From positions 25,133 to 89,132 of the forward strand of contig NTJG01000016.1 of the NCBI GenBank assembly GCA_002324875.1: a stretch of DNA of 64,000 bases, given 5' to 3'. The position numbers and the translations under genes were made by a program. Of the stretch, positions 19,718 through 28,784 are shown one piece after another. The notes below the pieces were generated by a model. The model searched no databases. It saw only the letters and a program-made list of their open reading frames with translations, and had not been told where the DNA came from. Source of the DNA: Lysobacteraceae bacterium NML93-0793 (GTDB taxonomy: Bacteria; Pseudomonadota; Gammaproteobacteria; Xanthomonadales; Xanthomonadaceae). The stretch's first letter is position 1, and each line of letters starts with the position of its first letter.

Positions 19718-20242
19718 TCAGCGTTCCCGCTCGGGGAACGCGCGGCGCAGGGCCGCGTCCAATCGGATCGGTCGCGCCCAGCGATCGTAGCTTTCCACCA
19801 GCCCACGCTTGACCCGCGCCATCGCCTCGCCGTGGCGTTCGTCGTCGAGGGTTTCGGCCAACGCCGCCCAGCCGGCGCCCGGGTTCCGACGCCATGCCGC
19901 CGCGACTTCACGGCACGTGCGCCCGAGCGCCTGCGCCAGTGCACAGGCCACGTAGACATCGGCCGGCTGCCAGGCGGGGTCCGCGACCAGCTGTTCGACC
20001 AGCGCGCGCGGCGCTCCGCGATAGCGCACCAGCTCGTCGGCGAACGCAGCGCCGTAGCGCTCGGCATAGAGATTGACATCGGCCAGCCAGGTATCGAGCC
20101 AGGCATCGCCGCTGCGCGGCGCCCAGACGTCCGGCTCGGCCGCCGGTTCCACCCCCTCGGCATCCGCCGGCGGCGCCTGCGCCGCGGCCGGCAGCGGCAG
20201 GGCGATCAGGAGGAACAAACACAAGGACAGGCGCAGGAACAT
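19718..20242 (-). CDS. Exported hypothetical protein
   Basis: A 174-residue protein with a signal peptide (MFLRLSLCLFLLIALPLPAA, cleavage about residue 22) and an acidic, helix-rich mature part: DAWLDTWLADVNLYAERYGA, PADVYVACALAQALGRTC, WAALAETLDDERHGEAMARV. The pattern is not one I recognise; homologues seem likely in related genomes because the helices are well kept. The ATG at 20240-20242 is chosen for the signal peptide. It converges on accC with a 39-bp gap. Confidence 0.7.
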   Translation of the reverse strand: MFLRLSLCLFLLIALPLPAAAQAPPADAEGVEPAAEPDVWAPRSGDAWLDTWLADVNLYAERYGAAFADELVRYRGAPRALVEQLVADPAWQPADVYVACALAQALGRTCREVAAAWRRNPGAGWAALAETLDDERHGEAMARVKRGLVESYDRWARPIRLDAALRRAFPERER

Positions 20243-20345
20243 GGCGGTGACTCTCGGTCGGTCGGCATCGCATTGCGGCGATGACGACGGCGCCGCGACA
20301 CGCGACGGCCGACCATAGCCCAACGTCACCGCCGAGGACAGCATC

Positions 20346-20543
20346 ATGGCCACCGAACTTTCACCGCGCCCCGCCCGTCGCGGCCGGATGCTGCGCTGGA
20401 GCATCGGAGCGGCTGTCGCCGTCGCACTGCTCGCGGTGTACTGGGTGGCGCTGGACCGGTTGGCGACGCGCGTCGGTCAGGACGCGGAGAACACGCTGCG
20501 CACCCTGCCGGTTACCGACGAGGCACGTCTCGGCAGTCAATGA
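20346..20543 (+). CDS. Small single-span membrane protein
   Basis: A 65-residue protein: basic N-terminus (PRPARRGRMLRW), one membrane segment (SIGAAVAVALLAVYWVALDR) and a short polar tail. AGGAC lies about 9 bases before the ATG. Codon use has the strong G/C wobble of the neighbours. No family is recognised. It is divergent from the preceding exported protein gene. Confidence 0.55.
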   Translation: MATELSPRPARRGRMLRWSIGAAVAVALLAVYWVALDRLATRVGQDAENTLRTLPVTDEARLGSQ

Positions 20544-20576
20544 CGGCCATCCGATCGCGAACGCGCCGACGCGGAT

Positions 20577-21023
20577 TCAGCGCGCCGCGATGACCAGACT
20601 GTCGGGGCGTCCGCCCTGTTGCCACCACTCGCCGGTCGCCGTCACCCGCAACTGCACGCCGCCCTTGCGCATCGAGCGGTGCGGGCCGGCGTCGTGGCCG
20701 TCGGCGGCATAGGCGCCGATCACGTCACGCGGATCGCGTACGCCGCTGAAGCTCGCCGCGCCGGCGGAGATGCGCAGCGCGCGATCACCGCCCTTGATGC
20801 TCACCCGGACCGGCAGGCTGCGCCCATCCGCGCAACGGACGATGCCGGCGCCACGTGCGGCCCGGTACTGCGTCGACCAGTCGGCGGCTTCGAATGTCAG
20901 CTCGCAGGTCGTCGTCTCTGTCGCTGAAACCGGACCCGCGGCCAGCGCCGCGAGCAGTGCGAGCCCCGACAGGGTCGACAGACACTTCGGCGCAGAACGG
21001 AAGAGGATGCGGAAGGCGGTCAT
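20577..21023 (-). CDS. Exported hypothetical protein
   Basis: A 148-residue protein with a signal peptide (hydrophobic LSGLALLAALAAGPVSA, cleavage about residue 35) and a beta-rich mature domain: TTCELTFEAADWSTQYRAAR, GAGIVRCADGRSLPVRVSI, LRISAGAASFSGVRDPRDVI. Two cysteines in the mature part could pair. No family is recognised. Confidence 0.68.
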   Translation of the reverse strand: MTAFRILFRSAPKCLSTLSGLALLAALAAGPVSATETTTCELTFEAADWSTQYRAARGAGIVRCADGRSLPVRVSIKGGDRALRISAGAASFSGVRDPRDVIGAYAADGHDAGPHRSMRKGGVQLRVTATGEWWQQGGRPDSLVIAAR

Positions 21024-21111
21024 GGCCCCACGCTAGCAGAAAACGCGCCGCGGGCCTGTGGCCTGCGGCGCGCCTGTGGGACCCGTCCGGCGAGACGCCG
21101 GGCGCGTGCGA

Positions 21112-21510
21112 TCAACGCCGGCCCCGGCGATCCTGGCGCGGGTCGTAGTACTGCACGGTGCAACGCCCCCGATTGTCGCAACGCGTGCGTGAATAGCGGT
21201 CGTCGCGACGGCCATGGGCACGTGCGTGCGGCGGCGGGCCGGGACGGTAGGCGTGGTGACGGCGCGGCACGTTGCGGTAGTAGACCGGCCGGCCGTATCG
21301 GTCGTAGGAAACCAGCAACCGATCGTTCTGGCCGTAGTTGCCGTGGCGGTAGTACGGCGTACTGCCGCGCATCATCACGTCGGCGACATCGACAATCACG
21401 CGCACGAGGTCGTCATTCGCACGGGCCGGCGCGGGCGCGAGCGCAGTGGCGACGAACCCGGTTGCGAGAACGGCGGGCAGGATCCAGCGGGTGAGCGTCG
21501 TGGTGGTCAT
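21112..21510 (-). CDS. Exported Arg/Tyr/His-rich hypothetical protein
   Basis: A 132-residue exported protein with a signal peptide (WILPAVLATGFVATALAPAPARA) and a mature region very rich in Arg, Tyr, His and Asp (STPYYRHGNYGQNDRLLVSY, YYRNVPRRHHAYRPGPPPHA). A single Cys pair is in RTRCDNRGRCTVQYYD. Such low-complexity basic exported proteins are common in this group, with unknown role. The ATG at 21508-21510 begins the signal peptide. Confidence 0.65.
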   Translation of the reverse strand: MTTTTLTRWILPAVLATGFVATALAPAPARANDDLVRVIVDVADVMMRGSTPYYRHGNYGQNDRLLVSYDRYGRPVYYRNVPRRHHAYRPGPPPHARAHGRRDDRYSRTRCDNRGRCTVQYYDPRQDRRGRR

Positions 21511-21698
21511 CGGGGTCTCCGTCGTGCGTGGCGGCCACCGCAGCAGTGGCCCTCGACTGCCACCATCGACGAGCGCGGATGAATCGAGACGCAATGTTTC
21601 CGCCAGACCCGTTCATATCGAACCCGCATAAATACGGCATTCAAACTGGAAACGCTTTCCATCCGCTGCAAGCGGTTACCCGAATGGAACACGTCGGC

Positions 21699-22427
21699 TC
21701 ACAGCGCGATCGCGCGCGTGGCCAGTTCGAGCACGGCCGGAGGAAGCGCCTCGGGCGCGGCGACTTCGCACATGCGCTCGAGCCCCGACGTGATCGACAC
21801 GTCCGTCTCGTGCGCCCAGGTCGTGCGGTAAGGCATGTGCACGCCCCAGCCACCGAGTGCGAGCACCGGGGCGATGTCGGAGCGCAGCGAGTTGCCGATC
21901 ATCAGGAACTGTCCCGGTCCGGCCTCGAACTCGGTCAACACGCGCGCATAGGTGGGCGCGTCCTTTTCGCTGACGATCTCGATGCGTCGGAACAGGTCTG
22001 ACAATCCCGAATCGCGGACCTTCGCTTCCTGGTGGAACAGATCGCCCTTGGTGATCAGCACCACATCGAAGCGCGCGGCGATGGCCTCGACGGCTTCGCG
22101 GATGCCCGGCAACAGCTCCACCGGATGCCGGAGCAGGCCCTTGGCCATCTCGACGATGCGGTGCAGGTCGCGGGCGGTGATGCGGCCCTCGGTGATCTGG
22201 GTGGCCGACTCGATCATCGACAGCGCCATGCCTTTCACGCCGTAGCCGAACACCGCGATGTTGGCCGATTCCACCGCGTACAGCGCGTCGGCCACACGCC
22301 CGTCGCCGAGATCCACGTACTGGCCGACGATGGCCTCGAAGTCACGCTGGGCCTCGTCGAAATAGTCCTGGCTGCGCCAGAGGGTGTCGTCGGCGTCGAA
22401 GCCGACCAGTCGGATGCCCTGGGTCAT
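21699..22427 (-). CDS. HAD-superfamily hydrolase
   Basis: A 242-residue haloacid-dehalogenase-type phosphatase. Motif I is VGFDADDTLW (Asp nucleophile and Asp acid/base), motif II VVLITKGDL, the motif III region HQEAKVRDSGLSDLFRRIEI with its Lys, and motif IV FLMIGNSLRSDIAPVL. The helical cap between motifs I and II (about residues 25-105) fits subclass I. The substrate is unknown. Confidence 0.88.
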   Translation of the reverse strand: MTQGIRLVGFDADDTLWRSQDYFDEAQRDFEAIVGQYVDLGDGRVADALYAVESANIAVFGYGVKGMALSMIESATQITEGRITARDLHRIVEMAKGLLRHPVELLPGIREAVEAIAARFDVVLITKGDLFHQEAKVRDSGLSDLFRRIEIVSEKDAPTYARVLTEFEAGPGQFLMIGNSLRSDIAPVLALGGWGVHMPYRTTWAHETDVSITSGLERMCEVAAPEALPPAVLELATRAIAL

Positions 22428-22463
22428 GCGTGGATTCTAGGCGGTCGCCGGGGACCACAACGA

Positions 22464-22534
22464 AGCGCGGCCCGCCGAAGCGGGCCGCGCTGTGTTCGCG
22501 ATCGGACGGGTGCCCGCGCATGCGCAGGCACCCG
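22464..22534 (-). terminator. Two tandem hairpins after the EF-hand gene
   Basis: 22464-22491 is an 11-bp GC stem (AGCGCGGCCCG with CGGGCCGCGCT) around CCGAAG. Read on the minus strand it is followed by TTCGTTG. 22507-22534 is a second stem (CGGGTGCC with GGCACCCG) whose loop contains the palindrome GCGCATGCGC. They lie just downstream of the EF-hand gene and upstream of the HAD gene. Confidence 0.6.
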
Positions 22535-22550
22535 TGACGACCCGGCGCCG

Positions 22551-22910
22551 TTACTCGTCGGTCGCGCCGGCACCCGCGGCCTGACGGTTCACGAAGTCGC
22601 GATACTCCTCGGGCGTGACGAATCCGTCGCCATCGGCGTCGATCTGGCTGAATGCCTGACCGAGGCCTTCGAGGCCATTCGCTTCGGTCTGGCTCAGGCG
22701 GCCGTCACCGTCGGTGTCGAGATCGGCCCAGGTGACCTGGCCCTGCTGCGCCTGCGGCGCTTCGGCCGTGGCGTCCTGCGCGTAATCCTGGGCGGTCGTG
22801 GTCGGCGGCGTCTGCTGGGCAGTCGTTGCTTCCTGCGCGAAGGCCATCGGCATCGCCATCGCGACACCCAGAGCGATCGTGGCGATCATCGGTTTGCGGA
22901 CATTCTTCAT
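22551..22910 (-). CDS. Exported EF-hand calcium-binding protein
   Basis: A 119-residue protein with a signal peptide (residues 1-25, ending AMPMAFA-QE), a Thr/Gln/Ala-rich spacer and a pair of EF-hand loops: DLDTDGDGRLSQTE and QIDADGDGFVTPEE. Both have Asp at positions 1, 3 and 5 and Glu at 12, so both should bind calcium. Such small periplasmic calmodulin-like proteins are common in Xanthomonadaceae. Partners are unknown. Confidence 0.85.
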   Translation of the reverse strand: MKNVRKPMIATIALGVAMAMPMAFAQEATTAQQTPPTTTAQDYAQDATAEAPQAQQGQVTWADLDTDGDGRLSQTEANGLEGLGQAFSQIDADGDGFVTPEEYRDFVNRQAAGAGATDE

Positions 22911-23289
22911 GATGGTGTTCTGCAGTGGGAATGTAGGACGCGCGGGGTGGTGACTCATCCTCGTCGTGGATACCGCACGGAATTCACCTTGCAGCGGCGC
23001 GAATGAATGCTCCGGGGGGCGGCGTCACCCACACTTACGACTGCTTAACCACACGACATCGTCGTACCGGTAATGCCTGGGTGGCGGTCGCGTCAGCGAT
23101 AGGCGACGAATCCCGCCGTGGCGGGGCCGGGCGGCGAGGTCCAGCCATCCACGATGGGCCGCTGGACCGCCCGTCTTCGATGAACGCAACACAACGTTTA
23201 CGACTCCCGGTGCGGCGCGGCCCAGACCGGGCGTCCTCCGGGCCTGTGCGACACTCAGGGTTTCCCCTAGTTGCGCACTGGAGATGCCC
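22911..23289. other. Intergenic region between divergent EF-hand and sugar dehydrogenase genes
   Basis: About 380 bp with no supported gene. Frames crossing it lack a ribosome site and family features. It must hold the two divergent promoters, but I see no convincing -35/-10 pair on either strand. GGAG at 23280-23283 is the ribosome site of the downstream gene. Confidence 0.6.
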
Positions 23290-24477
23290 ATGCACCTGCG
23301 TCCACTTACCCTCACCGCACTCGCGTCCTCGATGCTCTGGCTGTCGGCCTGTGACGGCAACGCGACCAACGGCGCCGCATCCGATGCCCCGACGCAGGCC
23401 CAGACCGCGTCCGCCCCGGCCGTCGCCGCCGGTGACGCGATCGAAGGCGTGCCGTTCGCCAGCACCGCGGTCGCCACGTTCAACGAGCCCTGGGCGCTGG
23501 CCTTCCTGCCCGACGGCAGCCTCCTGGTCACCGAGAAGTCGGGCGTGCTCAAGCACGTGACCCTGCCGGGCGGCGAAGCACACGAGATTTCCGGTGTGCC
23601 CGAAGTCGCGTATGCCGGCCAGGGCGGTCTCGGTGATGTGGTGCCGCATCCGCAGTTCGCGCAGAACGGCCTGGTCTACTTCAGCTACGCCGAAGACGGC
23701 GACGGCGGGCGCGGCGCGGCCGTCGCACGCGCACGGCTCGATGCCGATGCCGGCGCGCTGCAGGATGTCGAGGTGATCTGGCGCCAGGTGCCGAAGGTCA
23801 GCGGCAACGGGCATTACGCGCACCGCATCGCGTTCGGCCCCGACGGCATGCTGTGGATCTCGTCCGGCGACCGCCAGAAGTTCGATCCGGCCCAGGACAT
23901 GACCTCGAACATGGGCAAGCTGGTGCGTCTGAACGACGACGGCAGCGTGCCGGCCGACAACCCGTTCGCCGACCAGGGCGAGGTCGCCGCCCAGGTCTGG
24001 GCGCTGGGCCTGCGCAACCCGCTGGGCATCGCGTTCGACGGCGACGGCAAGCTGTGGGAGATCGAGATGGGCCCGGCCGGCGGCGACGAGTTCAACCTGA
24101 TCGAGCGCGGCGGCAACTACGGCTACCCGATCGTCTCCAACGGCGACCATTACGACGGCCGCCCGATTCCCGACCACGACACGCGTCCGGAATTTATCAA
24201 GCCGCTGATCACCTGGACGCCGGTGATCTCGCCGTCCAGCCTGATGGTGTACTCGGGCACGCTGTTCCCGGAATGGACCGGCAACGCCTTCGCCGGTGGC
24301 CTTTCGGGCCAGACGCTGGTGCGGATCGAGCTCGACGGTGACACGGCGCGCGAGGCCGAGCGCTTCGCGATGGGCGCGCGCATCCGCGGCGTGACCCAGG
24401 GGCCGGATGGCGCGCTGTGGGTGATCGAGGACGGCGCCGACGGGCGTCTGATCCGGCTGGCGCCGCGCGAGGGCTGA
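23290..24477 (+). CDS. PQQ-dependent sugar dehydrogenase-like lipoprotein (glucose/sorbosone type)
   Basis: A 395-residue protein with a lipoprotein signal ([14 protein letters not shown]; Cys lipidated) and a six-bladed glucose/sorbosone dehydrogenase propeller. [85 protein letters not shown] and [15 protein letters not shown] are family motifs, including residues that bind PQQ and calcium. The enzyme would oxidise an aldose outside the inner membrane. Two ATGs are possible; GGAG directly abuts the one at 23284 but sits 6 bases before 23290, so the latter is preferred. A second homologue lies at 34116-35270. Confidence 0.92.
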   Translation: MHLRPLTLTALASSMLWLSACDGNATNGAASDAPTQAQTASAPAVAAGDAIEGVPFASTAVATFNEPWALAFLPDGSLLVTEKSGVLKHVTLPGGEAHEISGVPEVAYAGQGGLGDVVPHPQFAQNGLVYFSYAEDGDGGRGAAVARARLDADAGALQDVEVIWRQVPKVSGNGHYAHRIAFGPDGMLWISSGDRQKFDPAQDMTSNMGKLVRLNDDGSVPADNPFADQGEVAAQVWALGLRNPLGIAFDGDGKLWEIEMGPAGGDEFNLIERGGNYGYPIVSNGDHYDGRPIPDHDTRPEFIKPLITWTPVISPSSLMVYSGTLFPEWTGNAFAGGLSGQTLVRIELDGDTAREAERFAMGARIRGVTQGPDGALWVIEDGADGRLIRLAPREG

Positions 24478-24501
24478 GCCTCTGGCACCCGTGTCGTAAG
24501 A

Positions 24502-24533
24502 CAGAAGGCCGCGGCGCGATCCGCGGCCTTCTG
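24502..24533. terminator. Bidirectional terminator
   Basis: A perfect 13-bp stem (CAGAAGGCCGCGG with CCGCGGCCTTCTG) and a 6-base loop lie between the convergent sugar dehydrogenase and lytic transglycosylase genes. Confidence 0.8.
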
Positions 24534-24544
24534 CGTTGTGTGGC

Positions 24545-25324
24545 TCAGATCGCCGGACGCTCGACCGGGCGGCCCATGGCCTCGCGATAACGCAGGTACA
24601 GCACCTGCACCTTGTCGATGTAGGCGCGGGTTTCGGCGTAGGGCGGCACGCCGTCGTAGCGGTCCACGGTGCCGGCCCCGGCGTTGTAGGCGGCCAGTGC
24701 ACGGGTCCGGTCGCCGTTGTAGCGGCGCAGCAGCCAGTGCAGATGCCGCGCGCCTGCGCGGATCGACTGCGCGGGCGAATCGGGATCGCTGACGGCGTAG
24801 TCGGCGATCACATCGGGCATCAACTGCATTACGCCGCGTGCGCCCTTGGGCGACACGGCCGCCGCCTCGAAGCCGCTCTCGGCGTGGGCGATCGCACGCA
24901 GCCAGGCCTCGTCCAGGCCGTTGGACCGGGCCGCGTCGCGGAACAGTGCCGGCCAGGCGTCCAGGCGCGGCGCGCCCATGCGCCCAAGGCCGGCATGCGC
25001 GGGCTCGCCGGGGGGTGTCTGCACGGTGAAGCGCAGATATTCGCGTGCGCCGGGCAGCCGCCGGGTGCCGTAGACCAGGCGACCGTCCTGTTCGCGCTCG
25101 TAGAGCACGCCACTGAAGACGCCCATCTCGCCCCACAGATTGGGCGTCTGCACCGCGTCGTCGGGCACCTCGCGCGGCGTGCAGGTGGCGCCGGGCTCGG
25201 GCGCGGTGGACAGGCTCACCGTGCCGTCCAGGACGCAGCGCCAGACCGTACGCGCGTGTGCCGGTCCGGCGATCAGGACGATGACGGCGGCGAGCAGGAG
25301 CGGATGGCGGCAACGCAGCGGCAT
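24545..25324 (-). CDS. Lytic murein transglycosylase (SLT domain)
   Basis: A 259-residue exported enzyme. It has a signal peptide (LLLAAVIVLIAGPAHA), an N-terminal region with WRCVLDGTVSLSTAPEPG like the DUF4124 motif, and an SLT goose-lysozyme-like domain (about 125-245). AIAHAESGFEAAAVSPKGA holds the catalytic Glu; GVMQLMPDV, RALAAYNAGAGTVDRYDG and ETRAYIDKV are the other SLT motifs. It cleaves peptidoglycan glycan strands with 1,6-anhydro formation. The ATG at 25322-25324 opens the signal peptide; the frame continues upstream without one. Confidence 0.9.
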   Translation of the reverse strand: MPLRCRHPLLLAAVIVLIAGPAHARTVWRCVLDGTVSLSTAPEPGATCTPREVPDDAVQTPNLWGEMGVFSGVLYEREQDGRLVYGTRRLPGAREYLRFTVQTPPGEPAHAGLGRMGAPRLDAWPALFRDAARSNGLDEAWLRAIAHAESGFEAAAVSPKGARGVMQLMPDVIADYAVSDPDSPAQSIRAGARHLHWLLRRYNGDRTRALAAYNAGAGTVDRYDGVPPYAETRAYIDKVQVLYLRYREAMGRPVERPAI

Positions 25325-25447
25325 GGCGACGGGTTCGATGGCCGATGCCAGGCGGGCATCGCTGCCGAGCACATACGCCGGCCGGGGTGAGGTTTGTGTC
25401 GCCGTGCCCGGGCGGCGATCATCGCGTGCCCCGTTCGAGACCCGCCG

Positions 25448-25966
25448 ATGGCGCACTGGTCGACCCTGATCCGCGAGATTCCCGATTTCCCCAGGCCCGG
25501 CATCGTCTTCAAGGACATCACGCCGGTGCTGGCCGATCGCCACGCCTTCGCCGCCGCGATCGAGGCCATGGCCGCACCGTGGCGCGACGCGCCGCCGACG
25601 GCGTTTCTCGGCATCGAATCACGCGGCTTCATCTTCGCCGCCGCGCTCGCCCAGGCGCTGGGCACCGGCTTCGTGCCGGCGCGCAAGCCCGGCAAGCTGC
25701 CTGCGCGCACGCTGCAGCACGACTACGCACTGGAATACGGCCGGGACCGTCTGGAGATCCACGCCGACGCCGTGCCGCCGGGTGCGTCGGTGGTGCTGGT
25801 CGACGACGTGCTGGCCACCGGCGGCACGCTGGCTGCGGCCCTCGCGCTGGCCCGTGCACAGGGCGCCCGCGTGCTGGGCGCGGCGGTGCTGGTGGAACTG
25901 CCGGCACTCGAGGGCCGCGCACGCTGGCCCGCCGACCTGCCCCTGCGGATCGCGCCGACGGAGTGA
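25448..25966 (+). CDS. apt: Adenine phosphoribosyltransferase
   Basis: A 172-residue purine salvage enzyme making AMP from adenine and [60 protein letters not shown] and the PRPP-binding [18 protein letters not shown] are canonical. The start ATG at 25448 gives the standard N-terminus. Its 3' neighbour is a cupin gene 71 bp away on the same strand. Confidence 0.97.
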   Translation: MAHWSTLIREIPDFPRPGIVFKDITPVLADRHAFAAAIEAMAAPWRDAPPTAFLGIESRGFIFAAALAQALGTGFVPARKPGKLPARTLQHDYALEYGRDRLEIHADAVPPGASVVLVDDVLATGGTLAAALALARAQGARVLGAAVLVELPALEGRARWPADLPLRIAPTE

Positions 25967-26037
25967 CGGCGCAGGCGCGCCCGCGACGACACGCGTTCGA
26001 CAGCGCGTATCGCAGCATCCGGCGACGGAGGTCGCAG

Positions 26038-26505
26038 ATGCACATCGAGACACGCAGCCTGGCCGGCAACGGCTGGGTACCGAACAATCCTCGGCTGCCG
26101 GTGCGGATCTACCGCGCCGCCTCGGCGCCGCTGGATGCACGTGGGTTCGAGCTGCGCTTCGCCGCTCACGGCTGGCCGCCGGACTGGCGTGGCGGCATCT
26201 ACGGCTATCACCACTACCACTCGACGGCCCACGAGGTGCTGGGCGTCGCCCGTGGCCGCGCCCGGCTCATGCTCGGTGGACCGGACACCCAGGCCGTCGA
26301 CGTGTCCGCCGGCGATGCACTGCTGCTGCCCGCCGGCACTGGCCACTGCTGCCTCGAGGCGGATGCGTCGTTCCAGGTGGTGGGCGCCTACCCCGAAGGC
26401 CAGCGCTGGGACGTGATGCGCGAGGCGCCGGATCCCGACACCCTCGCACGCATCCGCGCGCTGCCCGACCCGGCGCGCGACCCGGTGACGGGCGACCCGT
26501 TCTGA
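26038..26505 (+). CDS. Cupin-domain protein (YjlB-like)
   Basis: A 155-residue single-domain cupin. Motif 1 is GYHHYHSTAHEVLGVARG (His, His, Glu metal ligands, about 60-77) and motif 2 is DALLLPAGTGHCCLEA with the distal His. The tail VVGAYPEGQRWDVMREAPDP is like the YjlB group. Substrate and role are unknown. Confidence 0.85.
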   Translation: MHIETRSLAGNGWVPNNPRLPVRIYRAASAPLDARGFELRFAAHGWPPDWRGGIYGYHHYHSTAHEVLGVARGRARLMLGGPDTQAVDVSAGDALLLPAGTGHCCLEADASFQVVGAYPEGQRWDVMREAPDPDTLARIRALPDPARDPVTGDPF

Positions 26506-26546
26506 TTTCGGCGGCAGCGCGGACATGCGTCCGGCGCCCGTTGGCA

Positions 26547-27008
26547 TCAGGGGACTGACGCCGTCACCGCGGCAGCCGCGCTGTCGGAGGCCTCGTCGAT
26601 CATCGCCGCGAAGCGCATCCGGCCGAGGTTGTCAGCGAGGTCCGCGCAGCGGACTTGTGGCGGCTGCAGCGACAGATAGGCATGCATCGCCTCCGCCATC
26701 TCGACGAAGCGCGCATCGAAGGCGTCGACGCCAGCCACGAAGTCGACGTCCGTCGGACGCGCGCGCAGCGCCGCGCCGTACTCCGGGTTCTCAGAACGGA
26801 AGGTCGCGATCCCGGTTTCCAGCCGCTGGCTGGCCTCGACGTCGGCAGAACAATAGCGTCGGAACACCTCGACCTGACGCTGGAACACATGCGCGCCCAT
26901 GTAGCGGGTCTGTGCATCGCTCAGAGGCGATTGCGCGAACGCATCGCCCGCCAACACGCACAGCATCAGTGCGGCAAGCAGACAACCTGGCAGGCGGGCG
27001 GTGGTCAT
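26547..27008 (-). CDS. Exported hypothetical protein
   Basis: A 153-residue protein with a signal peptide (CLLAALMLCVLAGDAFA-QS) and a helical mature domain (TRYMGAHVFQRQVEVFRRYC, RFVEMAEAMHAYLSLQPPQV) with two Cys that may pair. No family recognised. It converges on the cupin gene. Confidence 0.65.
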   Translation of the reverse strand: MTTARLPGCLLAALMLCVLAGDAFAQSPLSDAQTRYMGAHVFQRQVEVFRRYCSADVEASQRLETGIATFRSENPEYGAALRARPTDVDFVAGVDAFDARFVEMAEAMHAYLSLQPPQVRCADLADNLGRMRFAAMIDEASDSAAAAVTASVP

Positions 27009-27079
27009 GGTGGACTCCAGCGGTCGCGGTGCATGCGCCGTATCAGTGAACACGGTAGGCGCGCCGCCGGGAGGCCACG

Positions 27080-27805
27080 TCAAGAGTCCTCGTCGATCTC
27101 GTCGAAGGCATGCGCCAGCCAGTCGCCGTCGTCGTCCTGCGCGGGCGCAAGGTCCACCGGTTCGAGCAGGGTGTAGTCGTCGACATCGGCGCTGCGGATC
27201 CGGCGTGACACCGGATAGGCCTCGAGCGCCGGCTGCGGCATGGTCTCCAGGAATGCCTGCGCGCGGCGCGGCCCGGCGATCCAGTCGGCGATCGCCGTCG
27301 CCGGCATGAACACCGGACCATCGGCGACCAGCGGCGGCGGGATCGCCGGATTGGGGTGGGTCAGCACGGCGAACGTATACAGCTCGGGCGCGTCCTTGCT
27401 CCAGTGATCCCACAGGCCGGCCGCGAACAGTGCATCCCCGTCCTGGGCCTGGATGAAGTAAGGCTGCGGCGTCTCGCCCGAGCGATCCCATTTGTAGTAG
27501 CCGTTCATCGGCACCACGCAGCGCGTGTTCTCCCACGGCCGCTTGAAGATCCGGCTGCGCGGCGCGCGGACAAGGCGTGCGGTGACGGTGGTGTACCTGG
27601 TTTCGGGCAGCGGCGACCATGCCGGCACGAGCCCCCAGTCGAACTCCTCGACCACCAGCGCGCCGTCACGTTCCAGGATGACCGCGGCCGGCTTGCGCGT
27701 ACCGATGTTGTAGCAGTCGGGCGCGGCCTCGAGGGCGGTCGCCAGTGCTTCGGGCAGCGCACTCGGCCATGCCCCGGCAGCGAAGGCCTGCACGAACCTA
27801 CGCAT
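27080..27805 (-). CDS. SRAP (YedK/HMCES) family protein lacking the catalytic residues
   Basis: A 241-residue protein with the SRAP fold. EEFDWGLVPAWSPLPETRYT, RSRIFKRPWENTRCVVPMNG, YYKWDRSGETPQPYFIQAQ and ALFAAGLWDHW follow the YedK/HMCES pattern closely. HMCES/YedK crosslinks abasic sites in single-stranded DNA through Cys2, helped by Asn75, Glu105 and His160 (E. coli YedK numbering). Here the positions read Arg2, Thr75, Lys105 and Val160: all four are replaced, while the scaffold and length are kept. The start at 27803-27805 has no Cys at position 2, and no in-frame alternative with MCGR lies upstream. It may bind DNA without forming the covalent bond. Confidence 0.85.
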   Translation of the reverse strand: MRRFVQAFAAGAWPSALPEALATALEAAPDCYNIGTRKPAAVILERDGALVVEEFDWGLVPAWSPLPETRYTTVTARLVRAPRSRIFKRPWENTRCVVPMNGYYKWDRSGETPQPYFIQAQDGDALFAAGLWDHWSKDAPELYTFAVLTHPNPAIPPPLVADGPVFMPATAIADWIAGPRRAQAFLETMPQPALEAYPVSRRIRSADVDDYTLLEPVDLAPAQDDDGDWLAHAFDEIDEDS

Positions 27806-27954
27806 CGACGTCGTTCCGGCAATCGGTGGAATTCGAGATCACATCGCAGCATCGCCCGTGTGGCGTGAAGCGCACGCGTCGCCACGGGATCGGCTTCACG
27901 GCCGGCTGTCGCCGCATCGCCGAAGGTGGCGGTCCGCTCCGAGGAGACCGCCTC

Positions 27955-28149
27955 ATGCAGCCCCCTGTGCAGCCGCCCACGCCGAACGACGACATGCCCG
28001 GTTCGACTCCGCACCCCATGCACGATCCAGCCCCCGATCAGCCCGTCGACCCACCGGTACCGACGCCGGGCGATCCCGAACGCGATCCGCAGCCGCAACG
28101 CGATCCACCCTCGCCCACCCGGCCGCAGGATCCGCCGCAGACCCGCTGA
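27955..28149 (+). CDS. Small proline-rich protein
   Basis: A 64-residue hydrophilic protein in which about every third residue is Pro (QPPVQPPTPNDDMPGSTPHP, DPQPQRDPPSPTRPQDPPQT). GAGGAG lies 8 bases before the ATG, a strong ribosome site. It has no signal peptide and no recognised family. It is just upstream of the FMN reductase gene on the same strand and divergent from the SRAP gene. Confidence 0.55.
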   Translation: MQPPVQPPTPNDDMPGSTPHPMHDPAPDQPVDPPVPTPGDPERDPQPQRDPPSPTRPQDPPQTR

Positions 28150-28180
28150 CACCTCCCCGCATCCCAATCGAGACATGCCC

Positions 28181-28732
28181 ATGACCACCCGCCGTATTGC
28201 CGTCATCGTCGGCAGCCTTCGCAAGGAATCGTTCAACCGCACGCTTGCCCAGCGGTTCGTCGAGCGCGCGCCCGACACGCTGGCGCTGCACATCCTCGAG
28301 ATCGGCGACCTGCCGCTCTACAACCAGGACGACGACGCGTCGCCGCACCCCAATGTGGTGCGTTTCAAGCGCGAGATCGAACAGGCCGACGGCGTGCTGT
28401 TCGTGACACCCGAATACAACCGTTCGATTTCCGGCGTGCTCAAGAACGCGCTCGACCATGCGTCCCGCCCGTACGGCGAGAGCGTCTGGGCCGGCAAGCC
28501 GGCCGGCATCGCGGGCGTGTCGGTCGGCGCGATCGGCACCGCAGCGGCGCAACAGCATCTGCGCACGATCCTGGCCTATCTCGACATGCCGACGCTCGGT
28601 CAACCCGAGATGTTCCTCAAGGCCGACGCGGTGTTCGACGACGCCGGTGGACTGCGCGAGGACAGCCGCGAGTTCGTGGATACCTGGCTGACCCGGTTTG
28701 CCGCGTGGGTCGAGCAGCATGTCGCGGACTGA
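28181..28732 (+). CDS. NADPH-dependent FMN reductase (ChrR/YieF-like)
   Basis: A 183-residue flavodoxin-fold quinone/chromate-type reductase. IAVIVGSLRKESFNRTLAQR binds FMN phosphate; LHILEIGDLPLYNQD, GVLFVTPEYNRSISGVLKNA (the FMN isoalloxazine loop) and GKPAGIAGVSVGAIGTAAAQ are family marks. Two ATGs are possible. GAGA is too close to 28175 but well placed for 28181, so the latter is used. Confidence 0.92.
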   Translation: MTTRRIAVIVGSLRKESFNRTLAQRFVERAPDTLALHILEIGDLPLYNQDDDASPHPNVVRFKREIEQADGVLFVTPEYNRSISGVLKNALDHASRPYGESVWAGKPAGIAGVSVGAIGTAAAQQHLRTILAYLDMPTLGQPEMFLKADAVFDDAGGLREDSREFVDTWLTRFAAWVEQHVAD

Positions 28733-28784
28733 GCACTCGAGGTCTCACCAGAGACGTTGACGCGGAGGCAGAAGACGGCATGTG

